In this document: positions 7,305 through 16,129 of the stretch, piece after piece
How the letters are laid out: every line of letters starts with the position of its first letter
Position numbering within the stretch: position 1 is the stretch's first letter
Origin: Inquilinus limosus
Lineage (GTDB): Bacteria > Pseudomonadota > Alphaproteobacteria > DSM-16000 > Inquilinaceae
Direction of reading: 5' to 3'
Length of the DNA stretch: 39,877 bases
NCBI RefSeq assembly: GCF_002195995.1
Contig: NZ_NHON01000056.1
Coordinates: 1 to 39,877, forward strand
Position numbers and translations under genes: made by a program
Notes under the pieces: model-generated
What the model was told of the DNA's origin: nothing
The model's database searches: none
Seen by the model: the letters and a program-made list of their open reading frames with translations, nothing else

Positions 7305-8012
7305 ATGACCCTGACCTTCCAGACCCACCCGATCGACCTGATCCTGCTCGACATCGAGGGCACGATCAGCTCGCAGCGCTATGTGCTGGACGTGCTGTAC
7401 CCCTTCGCCCGCGACCGCATTCCGGTCTTCGTCGCCCGGCACCCGGACCATCCGGTGGTGCAGCGCGCGCTGAAGGAGACCGCGGAGCGGACCGGGCCCG
7501 GCCAGGACCCGGTGGCCGCGCTGATCGCCTGGCAGGACGCCGACCAGAAGGTGCCGCCCTTGAAGCTGCTGCAAGGGCTGGTGTGGGAGGAGGGCTACAA
7601 GGAAGGCGCCTTCAAGGGCCATATCTATGACGACGCGCATGCGGCGCTGGAGGGGTGGCGAAAGGCCGGCGTGCCGATGCACATCTTCTCCTCCGGCTCG
7701 GTCAAGGCGCAGGTCGAGTTCTTCCAGAACTCCAACCGCGGCGACCTGCGGCCCTATTTCGGCCGGCACTACGACACCGATATCGGCGCCAAGGTCGAGG
7801 CCGGATCCTACCGCAAGATCGCGGCTGATCTCGGCGCCACGCCCGACCGCATCCTGTTCCTGACCGACAATCCGCGCGAGGTCGCGGCGGCGCGGCAGGC
7901 CGGCCTCCACGTCGTCCAGGTCATTCGCGATCCTTCGGTCAAGCCGAACGAGGCCGATGCGCAGATCATCGCGGATTTCGACCAGCTGCATTCGCTGCTG
8001 CGGCAGGGGTAG
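7305..8012 (+). CDS. mtnC: Enolase-phosphatase E1 MtnC
   Basis: HAD-superfamily bifunctional enzyme (235 aa). It enolises 2,3-diketo-5-methylthiopentyl 1-phosphate and removes the phosphate, making the acireductone that MtnD uses. HAD motif 1 is LLDIEGTISS (Asp16, Glu18, Thr20), motif 2 is IFSSGSVKAQ (Ser129-Ser130), a lysine in DIGAKVEAGSY (163) serves as motif 3, and motif 4 is LFLTDNPREV (Asp188). The DIEGT form and the GLVWEEGY segment are specific to E1 rather than generic HAD phosphatases. It is the last gene of the cluster and faces the convergent aromatic operon. With MtnB, MtnD and MtnK the cluster lacks only the isomerase MtnA and the final transaminase. Confidence 0.94.
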   Translation: MTLTFQTHPIDLILLDIEGTISSQRYVLDVLYPFARDRIPVFVARHPDHPVVQRALKETAERTGPGQDPVAALIAWQDADQKVPPLKLLQGLVWEEGYKEGAFKGHIYDDAHAALEGWRKAGVPMHIFSSGSVKAQVEFFQNSNRGDLRPYFGRHYDTDIGAKVEAGSYRKIAADLGATPDRILFLTDNPREVAAARQAGLHVVQVIRDPSVKPNEADAQIIADFDQLHSLLRQG

Positions 8013-8021
8013 CCGCCGCAG

Positions 8022-8041
8022 CTCCGGGCGAACGGCCGGAG
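8022..8041. terminator. Possible weak terminator hairpin after mtnC
   Basis: An inverted repeat CTCCGG (8022-8027) and CCGGAG (8036-8041) with an 8-base loop lies just after mtnC, in the gap between convergent transcripts. There is no T run, so the call is tentative. The rest of 8042-8133 shows nothing recognisable. Confidence 0.3.
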
Positions 8042-8133
8042 GAAACCATGGCGGGATGCGCCTTTGTCGAATGGTGACGCTGCCGCGTCCTGCCGAGGAT
8101 GTTCCAGCGATAGCCGATGATTTCACCGCTCTG

Positions 8134-9855
8134 TCAGGGAACAGATGGAGCGCAGACGTAGCTCGCAGCCGAAAGCTCGTCGCCGCCGACATATCTCGGA
8201 TATTTCGGATAGCGGCACATCGGCCGCGCCGCCAGGACATCAAAGGGCGGGACGGCCGTCTTCACCGTCTGGATCAGCGCGTCGGCGGGCGGCTCGCCAC
8301 CGGTGACCCAGCGGTCCAGCGGATCGAGCAGATCGACCATGGTCGGTACCGGCGTGCCGTCGGTCACGCTGACGGCCGGGCCGGTGTGGGTCGAGGCCGG
8401 CGAGATGTACAGCCGCGCGGACGCCTCCACGGTCTCATGACCAAGCTTCGCGATGACCGCGTTGAAGTAGTTGATACCGGCCAGCGGACTCTGCGCCAGA
8501 TCGCCCATGTTCTCGCGGAGGATCAGCTTGCCGCCCCGGGCGAAGAAGGCGGATAGGTCGGGGTTCGACGAGTCGATAATCTCGGAGACCTGCTGCAACC
8601 GGGACTGGAAATCCTTCGGGTCGAAGCGGCTCGGATCGAGATCCGGGTCCTTCGCCACGAAGAAGCGCACGAAGTTGGCGCCGTACAGCCATTGCTGCGC
8701 CGCGCTCGACGGGTCCACCGAGACGCTCGGCGCCGCCGTCCCGGTGACCCATCGCGTCATCGTGGCGTTCTTCGGATCGGGGGTGGTCTCGTTGCCGTAG
8801 AGCCACTGCGGATAGGTGGCCAGCCCGTTCGCGACGGGGAACGGCAGGGTATAGGGCGAATGCACTGCCGAGACGGTTTCGATCTGCGCGTCGGACAGGC
8901 AGTGGCTTCCGGCATCGACGCCGTCCGGGCAGCGCAGCTTCGGCAGGTCGACCTGGGCCGGACAGGCGAGATAATTGTTGATCACCCCGTCGGCGAGCCC
9001 ATCGAGCGCGTCGCAGGCATCCGAGACGAATTTCGCCAGGGTCACGACCTTGTCCGGCCCCATCCACCCGCCGCGAAGCTGGGGCCGCTGATGGGGGATG
9101 TAGGACTGGAACAGCATCGACAGCTGCACCACCGGGACGACGCTGACCACGCCGTCATAGTCGGCGGGGAAGCGCTGTGCCATGGTCAGCCCCTCGCGCC
9201 CGCCCTCGGACCCGCCGAAATAGTAGAGCCGGGAGGGCCCGCGCCGATAGAACGAGCGCATGACAGTCACGGCCACGTCCCTCACCTTCTTGTATGAGGC
9301 GTAGCCGTAGTTGATCAGCATCTCGTCATTGAGGCCGAACGCGCCGATGCGCTCCGGCGCGAAGGCCGACGCCTGATGCCCTGAATCCGTGCCGAGGGTA
9401 GCATAGCCGCGGATCAGCGGCAGCGGATCGCCGGGAGCGGCATCGCGCAACGGCGCCAACCCGGTGATCAGCGTGCCGTTGTAGCCGCCACCACCATACT
9501 GCAGCGCTTTGCCATTCCAGGCGATCGGCAGATTGACCTGGAAGGTGATCGGTTGTGCCGCGGGGTCGACCGGGGCGATGGCGCCCAGCACCGTGCAGTA
9601 GTCCGGCGTGGCCGGGACCGTCTTGCCATCGGATACCGATTGCGGCGCGGCCGGGACGAAGGTTGCGGAGACGATGACCGCCGGGCCGCTGGGCAGCCCG
9701 ATGGCCGAGGGCGGAATGGCCTGCCCGGCGAGGCCGGGGCACGCCGCCTTCAACTCATCGGCGCCCGGTGCGTCGGTCTGCGCCTGGGCCGTACCCGCCA
9801 CGCACACGATCGCCGCGACCGTGCAGAAGCGCACTCGACGGATCACCATCTTCAT
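8134..9855 (-). CDS. Secreted tannase/feruloyl esterase family hydrolase
   Basis: Exported alpha/beta hydrolase of 573 aa, the usual size for the tannase and feruloyl esterase family, which cleaves aromatic acid esters of sugars or phenols. A Sec signal peptide (MKMVIRRVRF, then AAIVCVAGTAQAQ) supports the ATG at 9855, preceded by GGGGAAG. The nucleophile is Ser216 in LYYFGGSEGGREG. An Asp-rich metal-site-like stretch SDACDALDGLADGVI lies at 278-292. Asp452 (NMGDLAQ) and His490 (PASTHTG) are the likely triad partners. Known fungal members have Cys next to the Ser and next to the His (the CS-D-HC arrangement); here these positions are Gly and Thr, so that disulfide cannot form. It is the last gene of the ben-cat operon, 38 bases after the transporter, which suggests it frees aromatic acids outside the cytoplasm for uptake. 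The substrate is not known. Confidence 0.88.
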   Translation of the reverse strand: MKMVIRRVRFCTVAAIVCVAGTAQAQTDAPGADELKAACPGLAGQAIPPSAIGLPSGPAVIVSATFVPAAPQSVSDGKTVPATPDYCTVLGAIAPVDPAAQPITFQVNLPIAWNGKALQYGGGGYNGTLITGLAPLRDAAPGDPLPLIRGYATLGTDSGHQASAFAPERIGAFGLNDEMLINYGYASYKKVRDVAVTVMRSFYRRGPSRLYYFGGSEGGREGLTMAQRFPADYDGVVSVVPVVQLSMLFQSYIPHQRPQLRGGWMGPDKVVTLAKFVSDACDALDGLADGVINNYLACPAQVDLPKLRCPDGVDAGSHCLSDAQIETVSAVHSPYTLPFPVANGLATYPQWLYGNETTPDPKNATMTRWVTGTAAPSVSVDPSSAAQQWLYGANFVRFFVAKDPDLDPSRFDPKDFQSRLQQVSEIIDSSNPDLSAFFARGGKLILRENMGDLAQSPLAGINYFNAVIAKLGHETVEASARLYISPASTHTGPAVSVTDGTPVPTMVDLLDPLDRWVTGGEPPADALIQTVKTAVPPFDVLAARPMCRYPKYPRYVGGDELSAASYVCAPSVP

Positions 9856-9893
9856 CCGGCTTCCCCGCGCAAAGAGTCGAACGGTGCACTCTC

Positions 9894-11255
9894 TCATGCC
9901 GCGGTCTCGGACATCGCGGCGATACTGGCAGCGGCAACCGGGGCCCCGCCCCGCAGCCGGCCCTTGGCCAGGATGCCGGCCGCGGCGATCAGCGCCGGGA
10001 CCGCGGCGACGCTGAAGACGGCGGCGAGATCCCAGCCGAGGGAGAGCAGGACGCCGCCGACCATCGAGCCCAGGATCGAGCCGGCGCGGCCGACGGCATT
10101 GGCCCAGCTGACCCCGGTGGCGCGGCTGGCGGTCGGATAATAGGCGGCGGCCAGGGCGTTGATGCCGACCTGCGACCCGGCGACGCCGAAGCCGGCGCCG
10201 AAGATCCCCAGCATCAGCAGCCAGGGCGTGCCGGCGGCGCTGCCCAGCAGCAGGATGAAGACCGCGGCGCCGAAATAAGAGGCAGCGAGCACGCGGTGCG
10301 GCTCGAACCGGTCCATCAGCCGGCCGATGGCGACGGCGCCGATGGTACCGCCGGTGGCCAGCAGTGCCGCCATCAGCGAGGCCTGGCCGAGCGACCAGCC
10401 GGCACCGGTGATCAGCAGCGGCAGCCAGCTCGACAGCAGGTAGAACACCAGCAGGCTCATGAAGAAGCTCAGCCACAGGAACAGTGTGCCGGCGCCGCGG
10501 CCCTCGGCGAAGAGCTGCCCGACGGGCAGGCCCTTCGCCCTGCCGGCCCGGGCGAACTCCACGTCGGCGAAATCCTGGGCGGGAGCGATCTTGCGCAGCA
10601 TCGCCGCGATGCGGTCGCTCCTCCCCTCCCGCAGCGTCAGGTAGCGGGCCGATTCCGGAAGGGCGAGCCAGAGCACCGGTACCAAAGCGAGCGGCAGCAC
10701 GCCGCCCAGCACCAGCAGTCCCTGCCAGCCGGTGGCGGCGACGATCTGCGAGGCGGCCAGGCCGGCGACCGCCGAGCCGATGGTGAAGCCGCAGAACATC
10801 AGCGTGACCAGCGTCGAGCGCCGCCGTTCCGGGCAATACTCGGCGGTCAGGGTGATGGCGCTGGGCATGGCGCCGCCGAGGCCGAGGCCGGTGATGAAGC
10901 GCCACAGCGTCAGCTCCTCCACCGATCCGGCGGTGGCCGAAGCCAGGCTGGCGGCGCCGAAGCCGAGCGTGGTCAGGACCAGCACCGACTTCCGGCCGAT
11001 CCGGTCGGCCAGCGGCCCGAACAGGAAGGCGCCGAGCATCAGCCCGAACAGGCCGGCGCCGAACAGCGGTGCCAGCTGCGCCGGGGTGGCGCCCCAATTG
11101 GCCTTCAACGCCGGGGCGATGAAGCCGATCGCCGCGGTGTCGAAGCCGTCGATCGCCACCACCAGGAAGCACAGGGCGACGACCGAGACCTGGAACCGCG
11201 ACAGCGGGTGCGAATTGATGACGTCCTGGACGTCCACGAGACGCGGCTGCGCCAT
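9894..11255 (-). CDS. Aromatic acid:H+ symporter, MFS AAHS family (BenK/PcaK-like)
   Basis: Inner-membrane transporter of 453 aa with twelve expected helices. The first helix has the AAHS-type acidic motif AIDGFDTAAIGF (Asp36 and Asp39) needed for aromatic acid uptake in PcaK and its relatives. The loop between helices 2 and 3 is GPLADRIGRK (80-89), the classic MFS signature. The ATG at 11255 has GGGAGG about 8 bases upstream; the frame is open further upstream but without homology. It sits between catC and the esterase gene in a benzoate/catechol operon, so benzoate or a related aromatic acid is the likely substrate, giving a BenK-type role. Exact specificity cannot be read from the sequence. 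Confidence 0.9.
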   Translation of the reverse strand: MAQPRLVDVQDVINSHPLSRFQVSVVALCFLVVAIDGFDTAAIGFIAPALKANWGATPAQLAPLFGAGLFGLMLGAFLFGPLADRIGRKSVLVLTTLGFGAASLASATAGSVEELTLWRFITGLGLGGAMPSAITLTAEYCPERRRSTLVTLMFCGFTIGSAVAGLAASQIVAATGWQGLLVLGGVLPLALVPVLWLALPESARYLTLREGRSDRIAAMLRKIAPAQDFADVEFARAGRAKGLPVGQLFAEGRGAGTLFLWLSFFMSLLVFYLLSSWLPLLITGAGWSLGQASLMAALLATGGTIGAVAIGRLMDRFEPHRVLAASYFGAAVFILLLGSAAGTPWLLMLGIFGAGFGVAGSQVGINALAAAYYPTASRATGVSWANAVGRAGSILGSMVGGVLLSLGWDLAAVFSVAAVPALIAAAGILAKGRLRGGAPVAAASIAAMSETAA

Positions 11256-11316
11256 GGCAAAGACCTCCCTGGTGATTGTCGTTGGTTTGCAGCGGCGGCC
11301 GCGGGGCCGCCGGCCC

Positions 11317-11595
11317 TCAGCCGATCGCCGAGGGGTGCCGGGCGAGCGGGGTGACCTCAATGGCCATGAAGGGGAACAGCGGCAGGGTCGACAGGATCGA
11401 ATGCAGCTCGTCGTGATCCTCGACGTCGAAGATGCTGACATTGGCGTATTGCCCGGCGACCCGCCACAGATACCGCCAGGTACCGGCACGCTGCAGGGCC
11501 TCGGCCCGCGCCTTCTCCTCGGCCTTCAGCCGCTCGAACCGGGCGGGGTCGACATCGTGCGGCACCCGCACATCCATTCTGACGTGGTAGAGCAT
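11317..11595 (-). CDS. catC: Muconolactone delta-isomerase CatC
   Basis: Small cytoplasmic enzyme (92 aa, the family's usual length) that turns muconolactone into 3-oxoadipate enol-lactone. The start MLYHVRMDVRVPHDVD is characteristic, as are RAEALQRAGTWRYLWRVAG, IFDVEDHDELHSILSTLPLF and the end MAIEVTPLARHPSAIG. It follows catB by 11 bases in the ben-cat operon. The next genes of the pathway (enol-lactone hydrolase and 3-oxoadipate CoA-transferase) are not in the window. Confidence 0.95.
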   Translation of the reverse strand: MLYHVRMDVRVPHDVDPARFERLKAEEKARAEALQRAGTWRYLWRVAGQYANVSIFDVEDHDELHSILSTLPLFPFMAIEVTPLARHPSAIG

Positions 11596-11606
11596 GGGGT
11601 CCTCCG

Positions 11607-12764
11607 TCAGCCGCGGGCGTAGCGGCGCAGCTTGTCGCGGTCGAGCGTGACGCCGATGCCGGGGCCGGCCGGCAGCAGCACCTCGAAATCCTGGAAGCGC
11701 AGCGGTTCCACCGCCAGGTCGTCGGTCAGGATCTGCGGCCCGAAATGCTCGCAGCCCCAGCCCAGCTCGCGCAGGGTGGCGAAGGCCTGCAGATGCGCAG
11801 CGGCCCCGATCGAGCTTTCCAGCAGGCAGCCGCCATAGAGGCCGATGCCCGCCGCCTCGGCCACCGCCGCCACCTTGCGGGTGTTCAGCAGGCCGCCATG
11901 CTTGACCAGCTTCAGCGACACCACATCCGCGGCGGCGGCCTGGGCGACGGCCAGCATGTCATGGGCCGAGAACACGCATTCATCGGCCATCAGCGGCACG
12001 TCGGTGCGGGCCTTCAGCCGGGCCATGCCGGCGACGTTCCAGGCCGGCAGCGGCTGTTCCACCAGCCGCACGCCGAGATCGCCCAGCACCGGCAGGCAGC
12101 GGACGGCCGTGGTCTCGTCCCAGGCCTGGTTGGCGTCGACGATCAGGTCGGCCCGGTCGCCCAGCGCCCCGGCCAGGCGGCGCAGCCGGGCCAGGTCCGC
12201 CGCCGGATCCTGCGCCCCGATCTTGACCTTGAAGGTGCGGTGCAGCCGGGCGGCCAGCTTGCCCTCCGCCTCCTCGATTTCCTGGCCCGGATCGCCCGAG
12301 GCCAGGGTCCACAGCACCGGGAAGCGGTCGCGCACCACCCCGCCCAGCAGCAGGGCGGCGGGTACGCCCAAGGTTCGACCGACGGCGTCATACAGCGCGG
12401 TCTCGATCGCCGATTTGGCCGCGGTGTTGCGCTTCGCCGCCGCATCCATGCGCGCGCCCGCTGCCTCGAACCGGTCGGCGGGCTGGCCGATCAGCGCCGG
12501 GGCCAGGTAGCGGTCGATCGCGGCCTTGATGCTCTCGACGCTTTCCTCGCTCCAGCGCGGGCCGCCCAGCGTCGCCGCCTCGCCGATGCCCTCGGCGCCG
12601 TTGGCCAGCCGCAGCTCGACCACGACATAGCTCTGCGCCGTCACCGACAGCGAGGACAGCTTGTGCCGCCGCCGCGTCGGCACGTCGACGATGGTGCTGC
12701 GGATCTCGGCGACGGCGAGGTCGCGGGCGAGATCGCCGGCCGGCAGCGCCAGGGTATCGGGCAT
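11607..12764 (-). CDS. catB: Muconate cycloisomerase CatB
   Basis: Enolase-superfamily lactonising enzyme of 385 aa that converts cis,cis-muconate to muconolactone. The MLE-type catalytic set is visible: FKVKIGA (Lys179 and Lys181), metal ligands Asp210 (LIVDANQAWD), Glu236 (LVEQPLP) and Asp261 in ADE, and the second catalytic lysine in SLKLVKHGG (Lys285). The N-terminal capping part RRRHKLSSLSVTAQSYVVVE is typical of CatB. The ATG at 12764 gives a normal N-terminus; the frame extends to 12812 but that would overlap catA, so it is rejected. It lies 31 bases after catA and 11 before catC. Confidence 0.95.
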   Translation of the reverse strand: MPDTLALPAGDLARDLAVAEIRSTIVDVPTRRRHKLSSLSVTAQSYVVVELRLANGAEGIGEAATLGGPRWSEESVESIKAAIDRYLAPALIGQPADRFEAAGARMDAAAKRNTAAKSAIETALYDAVGRTLGVPAALLLGGVVRDRFPVLWTLASGDPGQEIEEAEGKLAARLHRTFKVKIGAQDPAADLARLRRLAGALGDRADLIVDANQAWDETTAVRCLPVLGDLGVRLVEQPLPAWNVAGMARLKARTDVPLMADECVFSAHDMLAVAQAAAADVVSLKLVKHGGLLNTRKVAAVAEAAGIGLYGGCLLESSIGAAAHLQAFATLRELGWGCEHFGPQILTDDLAVEPLRFQDFEVLLPAGPGIGVTLDRDKLRRYARG

Positions 12765-12795
12765 GATCGGAGCCTCGAGGGAGCAACGGGAAAGG

Positions 12796-13725
12796 TCAGG
12801 CCGCCTCGGCATGGGCGCGCTGCACGACCGTGCCCGGCGCGTTCCCGGCCTCGCGGTTGAGGACGAAGTCGAAGGTGATCCGGGCGAAGGGCGCGTTCAG
12901 GCCGCGGGCATGAATCTCGGCCGGGTCGTCGACCCGGTGCACCGCCGGGATCAGCCCGTCGCGGGTGGCGAAGGCGAAGTCGTCGTGGAGGTACGCGTCG
13001 CCGTCGATGTTGATCTGGGTGGTCAGCTTGCGGTGCCCCGGCGCGGAGACGAAGAAGTGGATATGCGCCGGGCGTCGGCCGTGTCGGCCGAGCCGGGTCA
13101 GCAGCGCCTGGGTCGGCCCGTCCGGCGGGCAGCCATAGCCGGCGGGCAGAATCGAGCGGAAGCGATAGCGCCCCTCGGCGTCGGTCTCGATGCGGCGGCG
13201 CAGGTTGAACTTCTCCTGCGACGGGTCGAAGAAGGAATAGCCACCCAGCGTGTTGGCGTGCCAGACATCGACGACGGCGCCCGCCACCGGGGTGCCGTCG
13301 GCGTCGCGCACCTGGCCGTCCATGAACAGCACCTCGCCCTGCTCGTTGCCGTCGTCCAGCCGGGCCTCGCCCTTCGACAGCGGTGCGCCGGCGACATAGA
13401 GCGGCCCCTCGATGGTGCGCGGCGTGCCGCCCTCGATGCCGGCCTTGCGCTCGGCCTCATCCAGCCGCAGGTCCAGGAACGTCTCCAGCCCGAGGCCCGG
13501 GACCAGCAGCCCGACCTCATTGGCCTGGCCCAGCCGGGTCAGGTAGGCGACGGCCGACCAGAACTCGCCCGGCTGCACGTCGAACTCCTCGACCGTGCGG
13601 AACAGGTCCGACACGACGCGGTGGACGATGCGCTTCAGCCGCTCGTCCCCGCCGACCTGGCCGAAGCCGGCGACCTTGTCGAGCAGCGACTTGACCTCTT
13701 GGGTGTTCAGCAGGCTCTCCGTCAT
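12796..13725 (-). CDS. catA: Catechol 1,2-dioxygenase CatA
   Basis: Intradiol ring-cleaving enzyme (309 aa) that opens catechol to cis,cis-muconate using non-haem Fe(III). The iron ligands can be placed at Tyr163 (NTLGGYSFFD), Tyr197 (SILPAGYGCP), His221 and His223 (RPAHIHFFVSAPG). The N-terminal helical domain (LDKVAGFGQVGGDERLKRIV) is the dimer and lipid-binding zone typical of the family. The ATG at 13725 has GGAGGAG just upstream. It is placed between benD and catB, so catechol formed by BenABCD is passed directly to CatA, CatB and CatC. A hydroxyquinol or chlorocatechol preference cannot be excluded, but the context favours catechol. Confidence 0.95.
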   Translation of the reverse strand: MTESLLNTQEVKSLLDKVAGFGQVGGDERLKRIVHRVVSDLFRTVEEFDVQPGEFWSAVAYLTRLGQANEVGLLVPGLGLETFLDLRLDEAERKAGIEGGTPRTIEGPLYVAGAPLSKGEARLDDGNEQGEVLFMDGQVRDADGTPVAGAVVDVWHANTLGGYSFFDPSQEKFNLRRRIETDAEGRYRFRSILPAGYGCPPDGPTQALLTRLGRHGRRPAHIHFFVSAPGHRKLTTQINIDGDAYLHDDFAFATRDGLIPAVHRVDDPAEIHARGLNAPFARITFDFVLNREAGNAPGTVVQRAHAEAA

Positions 13726-13779
13726 GGCGTTCTCCTCCGTTGATCGCCGCTCGCGGCGGCCTTGTGCTGTCTTGGGTCG

Positions 13780-14559
13780 TCAGCCGAGATCCCCGCCGGC
13801 GACCGGCAGGGTGACGCCGGTGATGTAGGAGGCCTCGTCCGAGGCCAGGAACAGGATCGCCGCCGCCTGCTCCTCGGTGGAGCCGTAGCGATGCATCAGG
13901 CTGGAGGCGACGGTCTGGTCGACCACCTCGCGCCACCAGCCGGCCTCGCGCTCATCCGGCGGGGCCGGGTTGCGCGGGATGCGCCGCGGCGGCGCCTCGG
14001 TGCCGCCCGGGGCGACGCCGCAGACGCGGATGCCGTGCTCCGCATACTCGAAAGCCAGGCTGGCGGTGATGGCGTTCACCCCGCCCTTGGCCGCGCCATA
14101 GGGCACGCGGTTGACGCCGCGGGTGGCGACCGAGGAGACGTTGACGATCACGCCGCCGCCCTGGTCCAGCATCGCCGGCAGCACGGCGCGGCAGCCCCAC
14201 AGCGTCGGGAACAGCGACCGGCGGATCTCCGCCTCGATCTGCGCCTCCTCGTATTCAGCGTAAGGCCGGGCCCAGATCGTGCCCCCGACATTGTTGACCA
14301 GGATGTCGACCCGCCCGAACCGGGCCCGCGCCCGCTCCACCGCGGTGACGGCGCCCGGATAGGTCTCGAGGTCGGCCACCACGGCCAGCGCCTCGGCGCC
14401 CCCGGCCTCTGCCTCGTGCCGCACCTCCCCGACCAGCTCGGACCGGTCGACCAGGACGACGCGCCCGCCCTCCCGCGCCAGCCGCAGGGCGACGCTGCGG
14501 CCGATGCCCTGCGCCGCGCCGGTCACCACGGCCACCTTGCCGGTGAAGCGGGCCATCAT
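13780..14559 (-). CDS. benD: Benzoate diol dehydrogenase BenD
   Basis: Short-chain dehydrogenase of 259 aa. In this context it oxidises and decarboxylates 1,6-dihydroxycyclohexa-2,4-diene-1-carboxylate to catechol with NAD+. It shows VVTGAAQGIGRSVA (13-20 glycine motif), LVNNVGG (88-93), Ser142/Ser143 in VNVSSVATRG, and the YxxxK pair Tyr154 and Lys158. The long acidic segment RIPRNPAPPDEREAGWWRE and the ending TGVTLPVAGGDLG are found in BenD/XylL proteins. Its ATG overlaps the benC stop by four bases. The position directly behind benABC makes the assignment firm. Confidence 0.94.
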   Translation of the reverse strand: MMARFTGKVAVVTGAAQGIGRSVALRLAREGGRVVLVDRSELVGEVRHEAEAGGAEALAVVADLETYPGAVTAVERARARFGRVDILVNNVGGTIWARPYAEYEEAQIEAEIRRSLFPTLWGCRAVLPAMLDQGGGVIVNVSSVATRGVNRVPYGAAKGGVNAITASLAFEYAEHGIRVCGVAPGGTEAPPRRIPRNPAPPDEREAGWWREVVDQTVASSLMHRYGSTEEQAAAILFLASDEASYITGVTLPVAGGDLG

Positions 14560-15596
14560 GCCGCCTGCCGGTGCGAGCCACCGGCGACGGCCGGCGCGCT
14601 GGGCGAGAACTTCTCATAGTGGAAGCTCTTGGGCGTCACGCCCTGCTCGCCGAGCCAGCCGCGGACGGCGTCGACCATCGGCGGCGGGCCGCAGAGATAG
14701 ACATCGACATCGCCGCCATGGAGCTGCCCCGCCTCGATGTGACGGGTGACGTAGCCCTTGCGCGGGTGGGCGCTGTCCGCCGCCACGACGGTGGTGGCGA
14801 AGCTGAAGCCGGGGATGCGGGCGGCGAAATCCTCCAGCCGGTCGACCGCGACCAGGTCGGCATCGCCGGTGACGCCGTAGACCAGATGCACCGGATGCTC
14901 GCCGGTGCCGGTCTCGGCCAGTCGCCCGAGCATGGACAGGAACGGCGCCAGCCCGGTGCCGCCGGCCAGGAACAGCAGCGGCCGCCTGACCTCACGCAGG
15001 TAGAAGCTGCCCTCCGGCCCGCTGAAGCCGATCGCCGTGCCGGGCTCGGCCCGGTCGCGCAGGAAGCCGCTCATCAGCCCGCCCGGGATGTCGCGGACCA
15101 GGAAGGACAGCCGGTCCGATCCCGGCGCCGAGCTGAAGGAATAGGTCCGTCGCTCGTCGGTGCCGGGCACCTGGATGTTGACGTATTGCCCGGGCAGGAA
15201 GCCGAAGTCCTCCACCCCCTCCAGCGAGAAGGCGACGGTGGTGTCGGACAGCCGGTCGACCGACACGAGACGGGTCTCGACCGCCTGGCGGCTGGTCTTG
15301 CACATCTGCGACGAGGCGGCGACGGCGACCACCATGTCGCCCTTCGGCCGGGCCTGGCAGGCCAGGGCCAGGCCTTCGGCCGCCTCCTCCGCCGTCAACG
15401 CGTCGTCGATATAGAAGCCGCCGTCAAAGGCGCCGGCTTCGACCCGGCATTTGCAGGTGCCGCAGGCGCCGTCGCGGCAATCCAGCGGGATGTTGATGCC
15501 GGCGCGGTACGAGGCGTCGGCGACGGTCTCGCCGGGACGCGCCTCGACGAAGCGGGTGACGCCGTCCTCGAAATTCAGCGCGATGGTGTGGCTCAT
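14556..15596 (-). CDS. benC: Benzoate 1,2-dioxygenase reductase BenC
   Basis: Electron-transfer subunit of 346 aa passing electrons from NADH to the Rieske oxygenase BenAB. The N-terminal plant-type [2Fe-2S] domain has Cys40, Cys45 and Cys48 in CRDGACGTCKC plus Cys80 (LALACQ). The FAD domain has RRTYSFSSAPG, and the NAD domain has LFLAGGTGLAPFLSML and VYLCGPPPMVDAV. The order ferredoxin-FAD-NAD is that of BenC/XylZ. The ATG at 15596 has GGAGG about 8 bases before it. The stop overlaps benD (ATGA). Confidence 0.95.
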   Translation of the reverse strand: MSHTIALNFEDGVTRFVEARPGETVADASYRAGINIPLDCRDGACGTCKCRVEAGAFDGGFYIDDALTAEEAAEGLALACQARPKGDMVVAVAASSQMCKTSRQAVETRLVSVDRLSDTTVAFSLEGVEDFGFLPGQYVNIQVPGTDERRTYSFSSAPGSDRLSFLVRDIPGGLMSGFLRDRAEPGTAIGFSGPEGSFYLREVRRPLLFLAGGTGLAPFLSMLGRLAETGTGEHPVHLVYGVTGDADLVAVDRLEDFAARIPGFSFATTVVAADSAHPRKGYVTRHIEAGQLHGGDVDVYLCGPPPMVDAVRGWLGEQGVTPKSFHYEKFSPSAPAVAGGSHRQAA

Positions 15597-15622
15597 GGTC
15601 CGATCCTCCGGCCGCGCCCAAA

Positions 15623-16129
15623 TCACACGTGATAGATGTCGATGACGTGGTGGATGTAGTCGTTCTTCAGCACGATCTTCTTGCGGGTGATCCGCGGCTC
15701 CGGCCCGGTGGTGTCGAGCGTGTAGAAGGAGGTGCCGAAATAGGTGTCGACGGTCTTGTAGCGGTAGCTGAGGGTGACCCAGTTGAAGCGCAGCCGGCAC
15801 TCGCCGCCGCCCTGCTCCAGGATCTCGACATTGCTGATGCCGTGCCCGGTCCGCGGCTCCGGCAGGCTGGTGGCGCTGGACCGCTCGGTGCGGATGCGGA
15901 AGACGCGGTCCTCCAGCCCGTCCTTGTTGCCGTACCAGATCAGCGAGATCTCGGATTGCGGGTCGGTGACCAGCTCGTCGTCATCGTCCCAGGCCGGCAT
16001 CCAGAACTCGACCTCCGGCGCGTAGAGCGCCAGCCAGGCATCCCAGTCGCGGTCGTCCAGGTAGCGGGCCTCGCGATACAGGAACTGCTGCACCGCCTCG
16101 ACCGACAGCCTCTCGATCACGGCAGTCAT
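15623..16129 (-). CDS. benB: Benzoate 1,2-dioxygenase small subunit BenB
   Basis: Beta subunit (168 aa, normal) of the ring-hydroxylating dioxygenase. It has the NTF2-like fold that packs against BenA and has no metal of its own. Typical stretches are [39 protein letters not shown] and [20 protein letters not shown]. Its ATG overlaps the benA stop by four bases, as usual for these paired subunits. The [13 protein letters not shown] segment is the form seen in benzoate/toluate rather than naphthalene-type dioxygenases. Confidence 0.95.
   Translation of the reverse strand: MTAVIERLSVEAVQQFLYREARYLDDRDWDAWLALYAPEVEFWMPAWDDDDELVTDPQSEISLIWYGNKDGLEDRVFRIRTERSSATSLPEPRTGHGISNVEILEQGGGECRLRFNWVTLSYRYKTVDTYFGTSFYTLDTTGPEPRITRKKIVLKNDYIHHVIDIYHV

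Noticed and set aside
8134-11172. Single 1012-codon frame on the - strand as one fusion protein
   Set aside because: Only the part below 9855 matches a family. The upper part is an out-of-frame shadow of the MFS transporter at 9894-11255.
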